A stretch of DNA of 64,000 nucleotides from Lachnospiraceae bacterium GAM79 (lineage in GTDB: Bacteria > Bacillota > Clostridia > Lachnospirales > Lachnospiraceae). The stretch is from positions 992,001 to 1,056,000 of the forward strand of contig AP018536.1 of assembly GCA_003584705.1 (NCBI GenBank), given 5' to 3'. The notes beneath the pieces are model-generated. The model was not told the origin of the DNA, made no database searches, and was given only the letters and a program-made list of their open reading frames with translations. Made by a program: the position numbers and the translations under genes. This document shows positions 51,961 to 62,644 of the stretch, in pieces; the stretch's first letter is position 1; every line of letters begins with the position of its first letter.

Positions 51961-52254
51961 ATGGCGAACGTAATCAGTGACGAGACCATAGAATATGTAG
52001 GCATTCTGGCAAAGCTGGAGCTCTCTGAAGAGGAGAAGGAAGCAGCGAAAAAGGATATGGGCAGAATGCTGGACTATATCGACAAATTGAGTGAACTGGA
52101 TACAACGGGAGTGGAACCTATGTCTCATGTATTCCCGGTTCAGAATGTCTTCCGTGAGGATGTGGTGACCAATGGGGATGAGAGTGAACAGACCCTGGCC
52201 AATGCACCCGGCGAGAAGGACAATATGTTTGTGGTACCAAAGACTTTTGACTAA
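51961..52254 (+). CDS. gatC: Asp-tRNA(Asn)/Glu-tRNA(Gln) amidotransferase subunit C
   Basis: 97 residues from the ATG at 51961; the frame is open earlier but AAGGA is placed for this start. [16 protein letters not shown] (residues 11-26), [10 protein letters not shown] near 52 and the FVVPKTF end are classic GatC. It is the small belt subunit joining GatA to GatB. It is the second gene of the T-box-led operon, 149 nt after aspS. Confidence 0.93.
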   Translation: MANVISDETIEYVGILAKLELSEEEKEAAKKDMGRMLDYIDKLSELDTTGVEPMSHVFPVQNVFREDVVTNGDESEQTLANAPGEKDNMFVVPKTFD

Positions 52255-52368
52255 TGTCAAAAGCCTTGGACTTTCGATTAGAAATCGGGTAGAATACCGC
52301 GTTATAATCTGGTTACAGCATTTAGGCGGTAATGGTTTTCCGTCAGACATTAAAAAAGGAGAATGGAT

Positions 52369-53802
52369 ATGGATATTTTATCCCTGACAGCAGTAGAGCT
52401 GGCTAAGGCGATCCGGGAAGGTAAGACTACGTCGGTGGAAGCCACGCAGGCCGTTCTGGATAAGATCGCAGCCAGCGAAGATACCTACCACTGCTATGTG
52501 ACCGTAGAACGGGAAAAGGCATTGCAGCAGGCAGCGGAAGTACAGAAAAAAATCGAAGCGGGCGAACTGACCGGGCCTCTGGCCGGGGTTCCCTTTGCTA
52601 TCAAAGACAATATGTGTACCGAGGGAACCCTGACCACCTGCTCTTCTAAAATTTTAGAGAATTTTATTCCGACCTTCAGCGCGGAAGCGGTGCTGAATCT
52701 GGAAAAGGCAGGGGTGGTCATCCTGGGTAAGACCAACATGGATGAGTTTGCCATGGGAAGCACCACAGAGACTTCCTATTACGGCGTGACAAAGAATCCG
52801 AGAAACCCGGAGCATGTGCCCGGAGGTTCTTCCGGCGGTTCCGCGGCGGCAGTAGCAGCGCAGGAATGTTTTGCAGCACTGGGCTCCGATACCGGCGGTT
52901 CCATCCGACAGCCTGCATCCTATTGCGGGGTGGTCGGCATGAAACCCACCTACGGAACGGTATCCCGTTACGGACTGATCGCTTATGGTTCCTCTCTGGA
53001 CCAGATCGGACCGCTGACCAAGGATGTGACAGACTGTGCCACTGTGTTGGAAGCCATCACTTCCCATGATCCCAAAGATTCCACTTCCATGAAGCGGGAG
53101 GATACGGATTTTACATCCGCACTGGTAGCGGATGTGAAAGGAATGAAGATCGGTATTCCCAGAGACTATTTTGGAGAAGGACTGGATCCCGAGGTCAGGG
53201 ATGCGGTACTGGCAGCAGCGGAAGTATTGAAAGCACAGGGGGCAGAAGTGGAGGAGTTCGATTTAAGTCTGGTAGACTATGCGATTCCCACTTACTATAC
53301 GATCGCAGCAGCAGAGGCCAGCTCCAATCTGGAGCGTTTCGACGGTGTAAAATACGGTTACCGTGCACAGGATGCGGAGGACCTGCACACCATGTACAAG
53401 AGAAGCCGTTCCCAGGGCTTTGGACCCGAGGTGAAGCGTCGTATCATGCTGGGCTCCTTTGTATTAAGCTCCGGTTATTATGATGCTTATTACCTGAAGG
53501 CACTCCGCGTGAAAGCATTGATCAAGAAGGCTTTTGACGAAGCTTTTGCAAAATACGATGTGATCTTAGGACCGGTGGCACCCACTACCGCACCGAAGCT
53601 GGGCAGCAGTCTGGCGGATCCCATCAAGATGTATTTGGGAGACATCTACACCATCTCCATCAACCTGGCGGGACTGCCCGGTATCAGCGTTCCCTGCGGC
53701 ACGGATTCCAAGGGACTGCCTATCGGCATGCAGCTGATCGGTGACTGCTTCAAAGAGAAGACACTGATCCGTGCAGCCTATACCTATGAGCAGAGGAGGT
53801 AA
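52369..53802 (+). CDS. gatA: Asp-tRNA(Asn)/Glu-tRNA(Gln) amidotransferase subunit A
   Basis: 477 residues from the ATG at 52369; the ATG at 52363 is too near AAGGAG. The amidase Ser-cisSer-Lys triad lies in FAIKDNMCTEG near residue 75 (Lys), PGGSSGGSAAAVAA near 147 and SDTGGSIRQPASYCG near 173. It hydrolyses glutamine and feeds ammonia through a tunnel to GatB. It ends 5 nt before gatB. Confidence 0.95.
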   Translation: MDILSLTAVELAKAIREGKTTSVEATQAVLDKIAASEDTYHCYVTVEREKALQQAAEVQKKIEAGELTGPLAGVPFAIKDNMCTEGTLTTCSSKILENFIPTFSAEAVLNLEKAGVVILGKTNMDEFAMGSTTETSYYGVTKNPRNPEHVPGGSSGGSAAAVAAQECFAALGSDTGGSIRQPASYCGVVGMKPTYGTVSRYGLIAYGSSLDQIGPLTKDVTDCATVLEAITSHDPKDSTSMKREDTDFTSALVADVKGMKIGIPRDYFGEGLDPEVRDAVLAAAEVLKAQGAEVEEFDLSLVDYAIPTYYTIAAAEASSNLERFDGVKYGYRAQDAEDLHTMYKRSRSQGFGPEVKRRIMLGSFVLSSGYYDAYYLKALRVKALIKKAFDEAFAKYDVILGPVAPTTAPKLGSSLADPIKMYLGDIYTISINLAGLPGISVPCGTDSKGLPIGMQLIGDCFKEKTLIRAAYTYEQRR

Positions 53803-53807
53803 GCGAC

Positions 53808-55253
53808 ATGGCAAAACAATATGAAACAGTAATTGGTCTGGAAGTGCATGTAGAGCTTGCCACGAAGACGAAAATATTCTGCGGCTGTTCCACGGCGTTC
53901 GGCGGCAGACCCAACACCCACACCTGCCCGGTATGTACCGGTATGCCGGGATCTCTTCCCGTGCTGAATAAGCAGGTGGTAGAATATGCGGTGGCAGTAG
54001 GCCTTGCGACGAATTGTACCATTACACAGTATTGCAAATTTGACAGAAAAAATTATTTCTATCCCGATAACCCTCAAAACTATCAGATCTCTCAGTTGTA
54101 TCTGCCCATCTGCAGGAATGGCTCGGTTGAAATCGAGGTAGCGGGAGAGGACGGCAACGCTTACACGAAGCCGGTGCGTATCCACGAGATCCACATGGAG
54201 GAGGATGCCGGTAAACTGGTGCATGACGACTGGGAAGATTGCACACTGGTGGACTACAACCGCTCCGGTGTGCCTCTGATCGAGATCGTATCCGAGCCGG
54301 ATATGCGCAGCGCGGAGGAGGTCATTGCCTATTTGGAAAAATTACGTCTGCTGATCCAGTATCTGGGAGCGTCCGACTGTAAGCTTCAGGAAGGCTCCAT
54401 GCGTGCCGATGTCAATCTGTCCGTGAGAGAAGTGGGAGCGGAAAAGTTCGGAACCCGTACCGAGATGAAGAACCTGAATTCCTTCAAGGCCATCGCCAGA
54501 GCCATTCAGGGGGAGCGGGAACGACAGATCGATCTGCTGGAGGCCGGCAAAGAGGTCATTCAGGAGACCAGACGCTGGGATGATAATAAGGAATATTCCT
54601 ACGCCATGCGTTCCAAGGAGGATGCACAGGACTATCGTTATTTTCCGGATCCCGACCTGGTACCGGTCTATATCAGCGATGAGTGGCTGGATAGCATCCG
54701 CAGCAGACAGCCGGAATTCCGCACCGAGAAGATGAAGCGTTACAAGGAAGAATACGATATTCCGGAATATGATATCGATATCATCACCGGCTCCAAGCAT
54801 CTGGCAGATATCTTTGAAGCTTCCGTGGCACTGGGAAGCCAGCCCAAGAAGGTGTCCAACTGGCTGATGGTGGAGACTATGCGCCTGTTAAAAGAAAAAG
54901 AGATGGAGCCGGAGGACATCCGGTTCTCACCGGAGCATCTGAGCAGGCTGATCGCACTGGTAGACGGCAAAGTCATCAACTCTTCTGTAGCAAAAGAGGT
55001 ATTCCAGGTGATGTTTGAGGAAGATGTAGATCCCGAACAGTATGTGGAGGAGAAGGGACTGAAGACCGTCAATGACGAAGGCGCATTGCGTAAAGTCGTG
55101 GAGGAAGTCATTGCCGCTAATTCCCAGTCTGTCGAGGATTACCACAACGGCAAGGAGAAAGCCATCGGCTTCCTGGTAGGCCAGACCATGAAGGCCATGA
55201 AAGGCAAGGCAGACCCCGCCAGCGTCAACCAGATGCTGAAGGAACTGCTGTAA
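53808..55253 (+). CDS. gatB: Asp-tRNA(Asn)/Glu-tRNA(Gln) amidotransferase subunit B
   Basis: 481 residues. The opening ETVIGLEVHVELATKTKIFC, FNRSGVPLIEIVSEPDMRS-like segment (DYNRSGVPLIEIVSEPD near residue 147) and EMKNLNSFKAIARAI near 220 are standard GatB. The C-terminal helical YqeY-like tail (NQMLKELL) holds tRNA. GatB phosphorylates the misacylated Glu or Asp and amidates it. It is the last gene of the operon and is followed by the long non-coding repeat element at 55301. Confidence 0.95.
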   Translation: MAKQYETVIGLEVHVELATKTKIFCGCSTAFGGRPNTHTCPVCTGMPGSLPVLNKQVVEYAVAVGLATNCTITQYCKFDRKNYFYPDNPQNYQISQLYLPICRNGSVEIEVAGEDGNAYTKPVRIHEIHMEEDAGKLVHDDWEDCTLVDYNRSGVPLIEIVSEPDMRSAEEVIAYLEKLRLLIQYLGASDCKLQEGSMRADVNLSVREVGAEKFGTRTEMKNLNSFKAIARAIQGERERQIDLLEAGKEVIQETRRWDDNKEYSYAMRSKEDAQDYRYFPDPDLVPVYISDEWLDSIRSRQPEFRTEKMKRYKEEYDIPEYDIDIITGSKHLADIFEASVALGSQPKKVSNWLMVETMRLLKEKEMEPEDIRFSPEHLSRLIALVDGKVINSSVAKEVFQVMFEEDVDPEQYVEEKGLKTVNDEGALRKVVEEVIAANSQSVEDYHNGKEKAIGFLVGQTMKAMKGKADPASVNQMLKELL

Positions 55254-55300
55254 CTGGAAAGTTACGAAAGCATAGCCGCGCATAGGCATAGTGAAGACAG

Positions 55301-55425
55301 CGATGGGCGCTTGCGCACAATTCGCTGTCTTTACTTATGCCGAGATGCGGCGAACGCCGCGATATGAAATAAGATTGGCAGCGTTCTTTGCTGACAATCT
55401 TATGAATAGCGTGGTTCATTGCGGA
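55301..55425. repeat. Long inverted repeat, left arm (125 bp)
   Basis: Bases 55301-55425 are the near-exact reverse complement of 55825-55949, with only a few differences by eye. The arm is itself made of hairpins: GCGGCG-AA-CGCCGC near 55346, and TAAGATTGGCAGC paired with GCTGACAATCTTA near 55368-55402. With the right arm it encloses the 52 bp tandem array. Confidence 0.9.
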
Positions 55426-55528
55426 TGGCAGTTTCAAATCCACGAACGTCCACAGCAAACGGAACATCCTTCCGCAGTGGGCATCGCGGCGTTTATTATA
55501 GCTTACGTTACGAAATGCCCTGTAATTT

Positions 55529-55790
55529 ACGTTTTTTCTCTGTTGAGCCCCGGAAGTTTCCGACAAGCGGGGCGTAATCTACATTTTTTCTCTGTTGAGC
55601 CCCGGAAGTTTCCGACAAGCGGGGCGTAATCTACATTTTTTCTCTGTTGAGCCCCGGAAGTTTGCGACAAGCGGGGCGTAATCCATGTTTTTTCTCTGTT
55701 GAGCCCCGGAAGTTCCTGACAAGCGGGGCAAAATTCATGTTTTTTCTCTGCTGAGCCCCGGAAGTTTCCGACAAGCGGGGCGTAATCTAC
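55529..55790. repeat. Five-unit tandem array with exact 52 bp period
   Basis: GAGCCCC begins at 55545, 55597, 55649, 55701 and 55753, spaced exactly 52 bp. Each unit carries GCCCCG paired with CGGGGC enclosing GGAA-GT-TTCC, then GTAATCTACA and a T6 run with CTCTGTT. Units 1, 2 and 5 are almost identical; units 3 and 4 carry several substitutions. Degenerate part-units flank the array. The units abut without unique spacers, so this is not CRISPR. Confidence 0.95.
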
Positions 55791-55824
55791 ATTTTTCTTC
55801 TACTATGTCCCGAAGATAAAACCC

Positions 55825-55949
55825 TCCGCAATGAGCCACGCTATTCATAAGATTGCCAGCATAAAACGCTGCCAATCTTATTTCATATCGCGGCGTTCGC
55901 CGCATCTCGGCATAAGTAAAGACAGCGAATCATGCGCGAGCGCCCATCG
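55825..55949. repeat. Long inverted repeat, right arm (125 bp)
   Basis: Inverted partner of 55301-55425. It ends 47 bp before the stop of the minus-strand gene at 55996. Shared blocks include the complement of CTTTACTTATGCCGAGATGC and of GCGATATGAAATAAGATTGG. Confidence 0.9.
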
Positions 55950-55995
55950 AGGTGTTCCACTCTATTTTTGCATGGCTCGTAGCTATGCTAACTTT

Positions 55996-56757
55996 CTATT
56001 TATTCAACAGATACTCCGCCAGATCCACCGCGGTCTGCACATGTTCCGCATTGGCATAGATGCCCATGACGATGCCGTCACCACGGAAGTAATAAGTATC
56101 AGTCAGATCCTTGCAGTCTGTGAGGCAGATGCCTACCGGTACGGGATCCTGCATGTCCTCCGGGTGGAGGGGATCGGGATAGTCTGGGGTATAATCGGTA
56201 TTCATATCATCGTTGGCTGCTTCGATGGCCAGTACCACTTCTCTGTCTACATAATAGAAATAAGGTTCCAGTGCCTGTATCTGCTCATCAGTGAGAATAT
56301 CCCGCAGATCATGAAACATGCTGCTGTTGGCATATTTCTGGAAAGAAGTGAAATCTGTGATCATACAGTCCAATTCATTGGCTGCCACATACACCATCAG
56401 CTTCTGGGAAGAAGTGATAGAAGTTTCATCCATGCTGTCTTCCATGATACGGATGGAAGTATCAAAAGTGATATCGCTGGTGTTCAGATCAATGCCCTCT
56501 TTTTCTGCAAAATCCGTAACAAAATCCGGCTGTTCCGAGGTCATCTGATCTAAGAGGCTGGCATTCAGCATCACGGCATAAAAAGCGGGATCCTTCCGGT
56601 CTGTAAGCTGTTTTACAAAACTGACGATCATAATGATCACCACCAGGGCAATGATCACATGCCACTTGTAATAATACCAGAAATACGCCAGTTTCTGCTT
56701 TGGCGTACCGTTTTTCAATGCCTCTCGTTCTTCTTTGAATTCATCCATTACTGCCAT
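55996..56757 (-). CDS. Single-span membrane protein of unknown function
   Basis: 253 residues. A cytoplasmic basic/acidic start (EFKEEREALKNGTPKQKLAYFW) is followed by one span at about residues 33-51 (HVIIALVVIIMIVSFVKQL) and an extracellular domain of about 200 residues rich in Asp. I do not recognise the family; similar proteins are common in Lachnospiraceae beside core genes. No catalytic motif is visible. AAAGGCGG lies upstream of the ATG at 56757. It converges on gatB with the long repeat element between, and diverges from the next membrane protein. Confidence 0.7.
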   Translation of the reverse strand: MAVMDEFKEEREALKNGTPKQKLAYFWYYYKWHVIIALVVIIMIVSFVKQLTDRKDPAFYAVMLNASLLDQMTSEQPDFVTDFAEKEGIDLNTSDITFDTSIRIMEDSMDETSITSSQKLMVYVAANELDCMITDFTSFQKYANSSMFHDLRDILTDEQIQALEPYFYYVDREVVLAIEAANDDMNTDYTPDYPDPLHPEDMQDPVPVGICLTDCKDLTDTYYFRGDGIVMGIYANAEHVQTAVDLAEYLLNK

Positions 56758-57122
56758 GGGGAGATCCGCCTTTCTGTTGCCGAAATATGGCAGAACGCCA
56801 CATTCCGGGTAAATTTCTTCACAATATACTAATGATAAAGGTTCGCTATCTGAAAGTCAATGAACGAAGTGTGAGGGGAATCTAAAAAAACAATTAAATC
56901 GCCGGGAAAATCCGAGCATGCCTTGCAAGTTTTGTGAAGATGATATATCATAAAAGAAAACGATTGTCAGGAGAAAACAGAATCCGGACAGCCGTAAACA
57001 GAGATTTCCCAAAGAAACAGAAGAACGGCGCGGGCAATTTCAGAACCGGCCCGGAAGAGAAGGCTTTCCTTAAGAGGGAATAGGCTCTGCATAAAATAAA
57101 CGAAGAGAAAAGGAAACAAAAA
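56758..57122. promoter_or_regulatory. Divergent intergenic region with one plus-strand promoter candidate
   Basis: 365 bp without a gene. TTGCAA (56923-56928), 17 nt, TATCAT (56946-56951) is the best promoter, giving a leader of about 165 nt for the gene at 57123. I see no riboswitch consensus in that leader. Confidence 0.45.
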
Positions 57123-57617
57123 ATGAGTGATTCTTACGTAGAATGTCTGGTAAAAGCAAAACAGCCCACCTGGGCAAAAATTTTAAAGGTATTATTGATC
57201 GCACTGACAGTACTGAGCTGTCTGGTAATGTTCGTGTTTATCATTTTCCTGCCGGTGGCACTGGCAGCGGGGGTGGGAGCTTATTTCCTGAATATGTATA
57301 CCGATCTGGAATATGAATACCTCTATCTGGACAAGGAACTGTCCGTGGACAAGATCATGGCTAAGAGCAAGAGAAAGCGTGTCGGTACTTACAGCCTTGA
57401 CCGCATGGAGGTATTTGCACCGGTTTACTCCTATCATCTGGATAACTTCAAAAACCGTCAGGTGAAGGAAAAGGATTATAGTATCGGCGAGGTATTGCAG
57501 CCGGACGGGCGTTATGCTATGTACTATGAAGGTGGCGAGAAGATCCTCTTAAGCCCTAATGAGGAGCTGGTCAAGGTGCTCAAAAACATGGCACCCCGCA
57601 AAGTGTTCAGCGAATAA
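57123..57617 (+). CDS. Small membrane protein, DUF6106-like
   Basis: 164 residues, AAAAGGAAAC upstream of the ATG. Two close spans at about residues 21-60 (ILKVLLIALTVLSCLVMFVF, LPVALAAGVGAYF) are followed by a cytoplasmic-type domain with DLEYEYLYLDKELSVDKI, RVGTYSLDRMEVFAPVYSY (cut) and MYYEGGEKILLSPNEEL. The pattern recalls the DUF6106 family of Firmicutes, whose function is unknown. It is a single gene with its own terminator, upstream of guaB. Confidence 0.6.
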   Translation: MSDSYVECLVKAKQPTWAKILKVLLIALTVLSCLVMFVFIIFLPVALAAGVGAYFLNMYTDLEYEYLYLDKELSVDKIMAKSKRKRVGTYSLDRMEVFAPVYSYHLDNFKNRQVKEKDYSIGEVLQPDGRYAMYYEGGEKILLSPNEELVKVLKNMAPRKVFSE

Positions 57618-57684
57618 TATTTCGCAACAGTCCGGTGCAGGGAACAGCATCAAAGCAGTTGAATGCCTGGCGAGTCAAAAATAT

Positions 57685-57718
57685 AGGTCTGGTGTACATG
57701 ATACGCCGGACCTTCTTT
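57685..57718 (+). terminator. Terminator after the small membrane protein
   Basis: AGGTCTGGTGTA (57685-57696) pairs with TACGCCGGACCT (57702-57713, two G-T pairs) and is followed by TCTTT. Confidence 0.7.
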
Positions 57719-57783
57719 ATTGCAGAAACAGAAATAAACGCGGTAATATGATTGCTAAATGATAAAAAATATAAGATATCCGG

Positions 57784-59374
<1,591 letters not shown>

Positions 59375-59397
59375 GTTGTGAAAATAAGGCTATAATG

Positions 59398-59438
59398 AAA
59401 GAGGCGATTGTAAGTCTGACTTGCAACCGCCTCTTTTT
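59398..59438 (+). terminator. guaB terminator
   Basis: AAAGAGGCG (59398-59406) pairs with CGCCTCTTT (59428-59436), with GTAAGTC/GACTTGC pairing inside, then T-run. Confidence 0.85.
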
Positions 59439-59642
59439 GGAAAAAGAAATCATTTGAATCTCAAAATATTTGCAATAATTGACAAAAACTTTGCAATTTT
59501 TCAAGCAATATAACGAATATGGCAAAAAATGTAAAATAATATCTTGTATGAATTTCCCGTCACATGGTAAAATATATTTGTTCGGGTGCCGAGGAAGGGC
59601 GTATTCCCCGAATATTTAAAAGAGAAGCAGGGGAGCAAAAAA

Positions 59643-62234
59643 GTGGCTGAAATTTCATTTCGAGAATTGATCGATCCCAGACGTCTGCAGCATTTGCAGA
59701 ATGAATTCTGCAAGGTGACAGGCGTGGCAGCTGTCTGCCTGGACAATGAGAATCAGGTGTTGACGGAGCCGTATGTGGACAAGACATGGAAGAGACCGGA
59801 TGGGGAAGATCCGATCAGTACGGAATATCGCAGGAAAGCAGCACAGGCACTGGACAGAGTGCAGGCCGGTTCGCTGGAGGAACAGGTGGTGGAAGAACTG
59901 CCGGACGGCGGACATGTGGCAGCAGTGGCTGTCAGCGTGGAGAACAACACGATCCTGTACTGGCAGGTGTATGATCTGAAGAAGATCGACACCATATCCT
60001 TTTATCAGATATTGGATCTGCTGCGGGATACCAGCGTAGATATTTACAGAGATCGTATGTCCTGCTTCAGCGCGGAGGCAGAGAGCAGAAGGAGCCGTTC
60101 CGCTGAGGAAGAGATGAGTCGGAATCTCCATACTATTGAGGCGACCACGGAGATCGTCCAGCTCTTAGATAGTGATGAACAGATTGAACTTGCCATGAAT
60201 AAGTGGCTGAAGATCCTGTCAGAGCATATCCGTGTAGATACTGCGGATATTTTTCAACTGCATTCCGACACAGATACCATGAACGTGGTCTGTGAATGGC
60301 GTGCCCCGGGACAGATTTCTTATTTTGACAAGATAAACGGAGTGGAAGTATATTCCTTCCTTCATGCTGAGAAACCACTGGTGGTATCCACGGACAGCCT
60401 GGGCAATGCCGGCTCGAAGGAAATCGAGGAGATCGGCATGAAGGCCGTGATGATCTTCCCGATCCTGAAGCAGGAGAGCGGAAATATGGTGCTGTCTCTG
60501 AATCATAGAACCCAGGGGCATGTGTGGAGCATGGCGGAGATCAAGTTCACAGCGGATGCAGTGAAGATCCTGCAGAGCATCCTCACCAGAAGGATCCAGA
60601 AGAATTCCCTGGCCGGTTCCTACGCAGCATTGGAGGAGATTCTGGACAACGTGGGCTGTGCCATTTATGTGACAGACCAGACCACAGGACGGATGCTGTT
60701 TGCCAATCAGATCCTGAAAAATACCTTTGCCAAGGAACTGCTGGATCACAATTTTGATGCTTTGTTACAGAGCAGTGTCCGCAAGGAAAAAACCAAGTCA
60801 GTCAGTGTAGTCTACCATGCGGAGAAGGAGACCTGGTACGATCTGCTGTGCAAGGAGATTGCCTGGGTGGACGGTAAAAAGGCCAATCTGTACTCTCTGT
60901 ATGACATTACAGATAAAAAACTGTACCAACGCCGCATCGAGCAGCAGGCCTATACGGATTTCCTGACGGGACTGTATAATCGTATGTGCTGTGAGAGGGA
61001 TCTGGCAAGACAGATCGATCAGGCGAAGAAGACCGGCGGCGAAGGTGCTCTGCTGTATCTGGATCTGGATGATTTCAAGCATATCAACGACGGACTGGGG
61101 CACCAGTACGGAGATGTGCTGTTAAAATCCATTTCCCATGCATTAAAACGGATCAACGGCATCGAGAATACCTGTTACCGCATGGGCGGCGATGAATTTG
61201 TCATCGTGATCCCGCCCGACAGCTATTCCCGGTTTGAAAATATTGTGGAAGATATTAAAAAGATCTTCAGCAAGCCCTGGTTTTTGAAGGACGCGGACTA
61301 TTACTGTACCATGAGTATGGGTATCGTCACTTTCCCGGATGCCGGGGATTCCGTGGCTGATCTGATCAAAAAAGCGGATATTGCCATGTACGAAGCAAAA
61401 AAGACCGGTAAGAACCGGGTGGCAACCTACTGCGAGGGCATTGATTCCGTATCGGGACGCCGCCTGGATATGGAAAAGAACATGCGTGATGCCACGGTGG
61501 AGGGCTACCGGGAGTTCGAGGTCTATTATCAGCCCATCATTGATATTCAGGGCGGCAGGGATGTCTGCGCCGGAGCTGAGGCACTGATCCGCTGGAACAG
61601 TGCAAAGCTGGGATTTATCTCCCCGGCGGAATTCATCCCGTTGGCAGAGTATCTGGGACTGATCAATCCCATCGGCAATTATGTGCTGACCGAGGCCTGC
61701 ACCCGCTGCAAACGCTGGAACGAATCCGGTTATCCGAATTATAAAGTGAACGTAAATCTTTCCGTAGTACAGCTCCTACAGCCGGACATCGTGGAGACGG
61801 TGGAAAAGGCGCTTGCGGACACAGGTCTGTCCCCGAAGAATCTGACCCTGGAAGTGACAGAGAGCCTCGCCATCAACGATATGGAGCGCATGAAGGAGAT
61901 CCTGAACCGGATCAAATCTCTGGGTGTTTCGCTGGCGCTGGATGATTTCGGTACCGGCTACTCCTCCCTGAATCATATCCGGGAGATTCCCATTGATGTC
62001 ATCAAGGTGGATCAGAGCTTTGTCAAAGATCTGGCGGAGGATGCCTACTCCCAGTCCTTTATCAAAATGGTGGCGGAGCTGGCGGAGACCATCGGCGTCA
62101 GCGTCTGCGTGGAAGGTATCGAGACCCCGGAGCAGTTCAGAGTATTGCAGGGTATGAAGGTCAAATACATTCAGGGCTATTATTTTGACCGTCCTTTGGA
62201 GAGGCATGCATTTGAGGCAAAATATGTGAAGTAA
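59643..62234 (+). CDS. PocR-GAF-PAS-GGDEF-EAL cyclic-di-GMP protein
   Basis: 863 residues from the GTG at 59643, chosen because GGGGAG lies 7 nt upstream. Residues 1-150 are a PocR-type sensor (SFRELIDPRRLQHLQNEF). About 175-330 is GAF-like, 340-440 PAS-like (LEEILDNVGCAIYVTDQTTG). The GGDEF domain at about 445-610 keeps the active motif (RMGGDEFVI) and the substrate-binding DLDDFKHIND. The EAL domain at about 625-860 keeps EALIRWN, NVNLS, ALDDFGTGYSS and KVDQSFV with metal ligands. Both cyclase and phosphodiesterase sites look intact. It has no membrane span. In a flagellated cell it could link a small-molecule signal to motility. Confidence 0.93.
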   Translation: MAEISFRELIDPRRLQHLQNEFCKVTGVAAVCLDNENQVLTEPYVDKTWKRPDGEDPISTEYRRKAAQALDRVQAGSLEEQVVEELPDGGHVAAVAVSVENNTILYWQVYDLKKIDTISFYQILDLLRDTSVDIYRDRMSCFSAEAESRRSRSAEEEMSRNLHTIEATTEIVQLLDSDEQIELAMNKWLKILSEHIRVDTADIFQLHSDTDTMNVVCEWRAPGQISYFDKINGVEVYSFLHAEKPLVVSTDSLGNAGSKEIEEIGMKAVMIFPILKQESGNMVLSLNHRTQGHVWSMAEIKFTADAVKILQSILTRRIQKNSLAGSYAALEEILDNVGCAIYVTDQTTGRMLFANQILKNTFAKELLDHNFDALLQSSVRKEKTKSVSVVYHAEKETWYDLLCKEIAWVDGKKANLYSLYDITDKKLYQRRIEQQAYTDFLTGLYNRMCCERDLARQIDQAKKTGGEGALLYLDLDDFKHINDGLGHQYGDVLLKSISHALKRINGIENTCYRMGGDEFVIVIPPDSYSRFENIVEDIKKIFSKPWFLKDADYYCTMSMGIVTFPDAGDSVADLIKKADIAMYEAKKTGKNRVATYCEGIDSVSGRRLDMEKNMRDATVEGYREFEVYYQPIIDIQGGRDVCAGAEALIRWNSAKLGFISPAEFIPLAEYLGLINPIGNYVLTEACTRCKRWNESGYPNYKVNVNLSVVQLLQPDIVETVEKALADTGLSPKNLTLEVTESLAINDMERMKEILNRIKSLGVSLALDDFGTGYSSLNHIREIPIDVIKVDQSFVKDLAEDAYSQSFIKMVAELAETIGVSVCVEGIETPEQFRVLQGMKVKYIQGYYFDRPLERHAFEAKYVK

Positions 62235-62404
62235 CAGTTCAGCCATAGAATAGTAAAAGCGATGCTCCGGGTGCTTGCACACGGAGCATCGCTTTTGCTA
62301 TTCTATGAGCGGAGCGCCCAAAACATGAATAAAAGATGAGCTGCAAAGCAGCGACGGCTGCGCAGCAGACGCTTTTATGAATGTTTTGGGGCAGAACTGT
62401 TACG
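62233..62404. repeat. Structured intergenic element B with TAACAGTTCAGCC ends
   Basis: TAACAGTTCAGCC (62233-62245) and its inverse GGCAGAACTGTTA (62389-62401 region) bracket two long hairpins. The first pairs CATAGAATAGTAAAAGCGAT (62246 on) with ATCGCTTTTGCTATTCTATG ending at 62308, about 26 bp with one G-T. The second pairs CCAAAACAT..ATAAAAG with CTTTTAT..ATGTTTTGG. The shape and ends resemble element A at 49526-49683. Confidence 0.7.
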
Positions 62405-62431
62405 GAAGCAACAAAATTATCAAAATCCCTC

Positions 62432-62461
62432 TTGTCAAGTATCGGGGAACCATGCTACTAT
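62432..62461 (+). promoter_or_regulatory. Sigma-A promoter of the ZTP riboswitch/purO operon
   Basis: TTGTCA (62432-62437), 18 nt, TACTAT (62456-62461). The start would fall at the first base of the aptamer. Confidence 0.6.
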
Positions 62462-62468
62462 TAAAACA

Positions 62469-62582
62469 GCTACACGACTGGCGGAGCGCAGCTTGCTGCA
62501 GTGGAGATACCCACAGGGAGTGTAGAATAGTGAAAGCCGACCGCCTGGGCACCGTCTATTTCTGGTGCTTAGGCGGTTTTTT
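62469..62582 (+). promoter_or_regulatory. ZTP (pfl-type) riboswitch
   Basis: P1 is GCTACAC (62469-62475) with GTGTAG (62520-62525). The conserved CGACTGGCG follows the 5' strand at 62475-62483, and CCGCCTGGGCA, the other hallmark, is at 62541-62551. The latter also forms the terminator: CCGCCT..GGCACC pairs with GGTGC..AGGCGG (62564-62576), then six T. ZTP/ZMP binding would favour the aptamer and read-through. It precedes purO and the AICAR transformylase, the enzyme whose substrate ZMP builds up when folate is short. Confidence 0.92.
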
Positions 62583-62616
62583 GTAACTATTCAGAGCTGG
62601 TGAAGCGAATAGTTAC
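62583..62616. repeat. GTAACTATTC/GAATAGTTAC inverted repeat before purO
   Basis: GTAACTATTC (62583-62592) is the exact inverse of GAATAGTTAC (about 62607-62616). The same arms occur in the glnA-ANTAR gap. Confidence 0.65.
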
Positions 62617-62644
62617 GCGATATATAGTAAACGGAGGAAAAACT

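Noticed and set aside
55529..55790. CRISPR array
   Set aside because: The 52 bp units abut head to tail with no unique spacers, and no cas gene is present.
55225..56553. Open frames on both strands inside the long inverted repeat (for example 55225-55566 minus, 55291-55629 plus, 55831-56553 plus)
   Set aside because: They mirror each other because the arms are inverted copies, lack ribosome sites, and one runs antisense through a real gene. Treated as by-products of the repeat.
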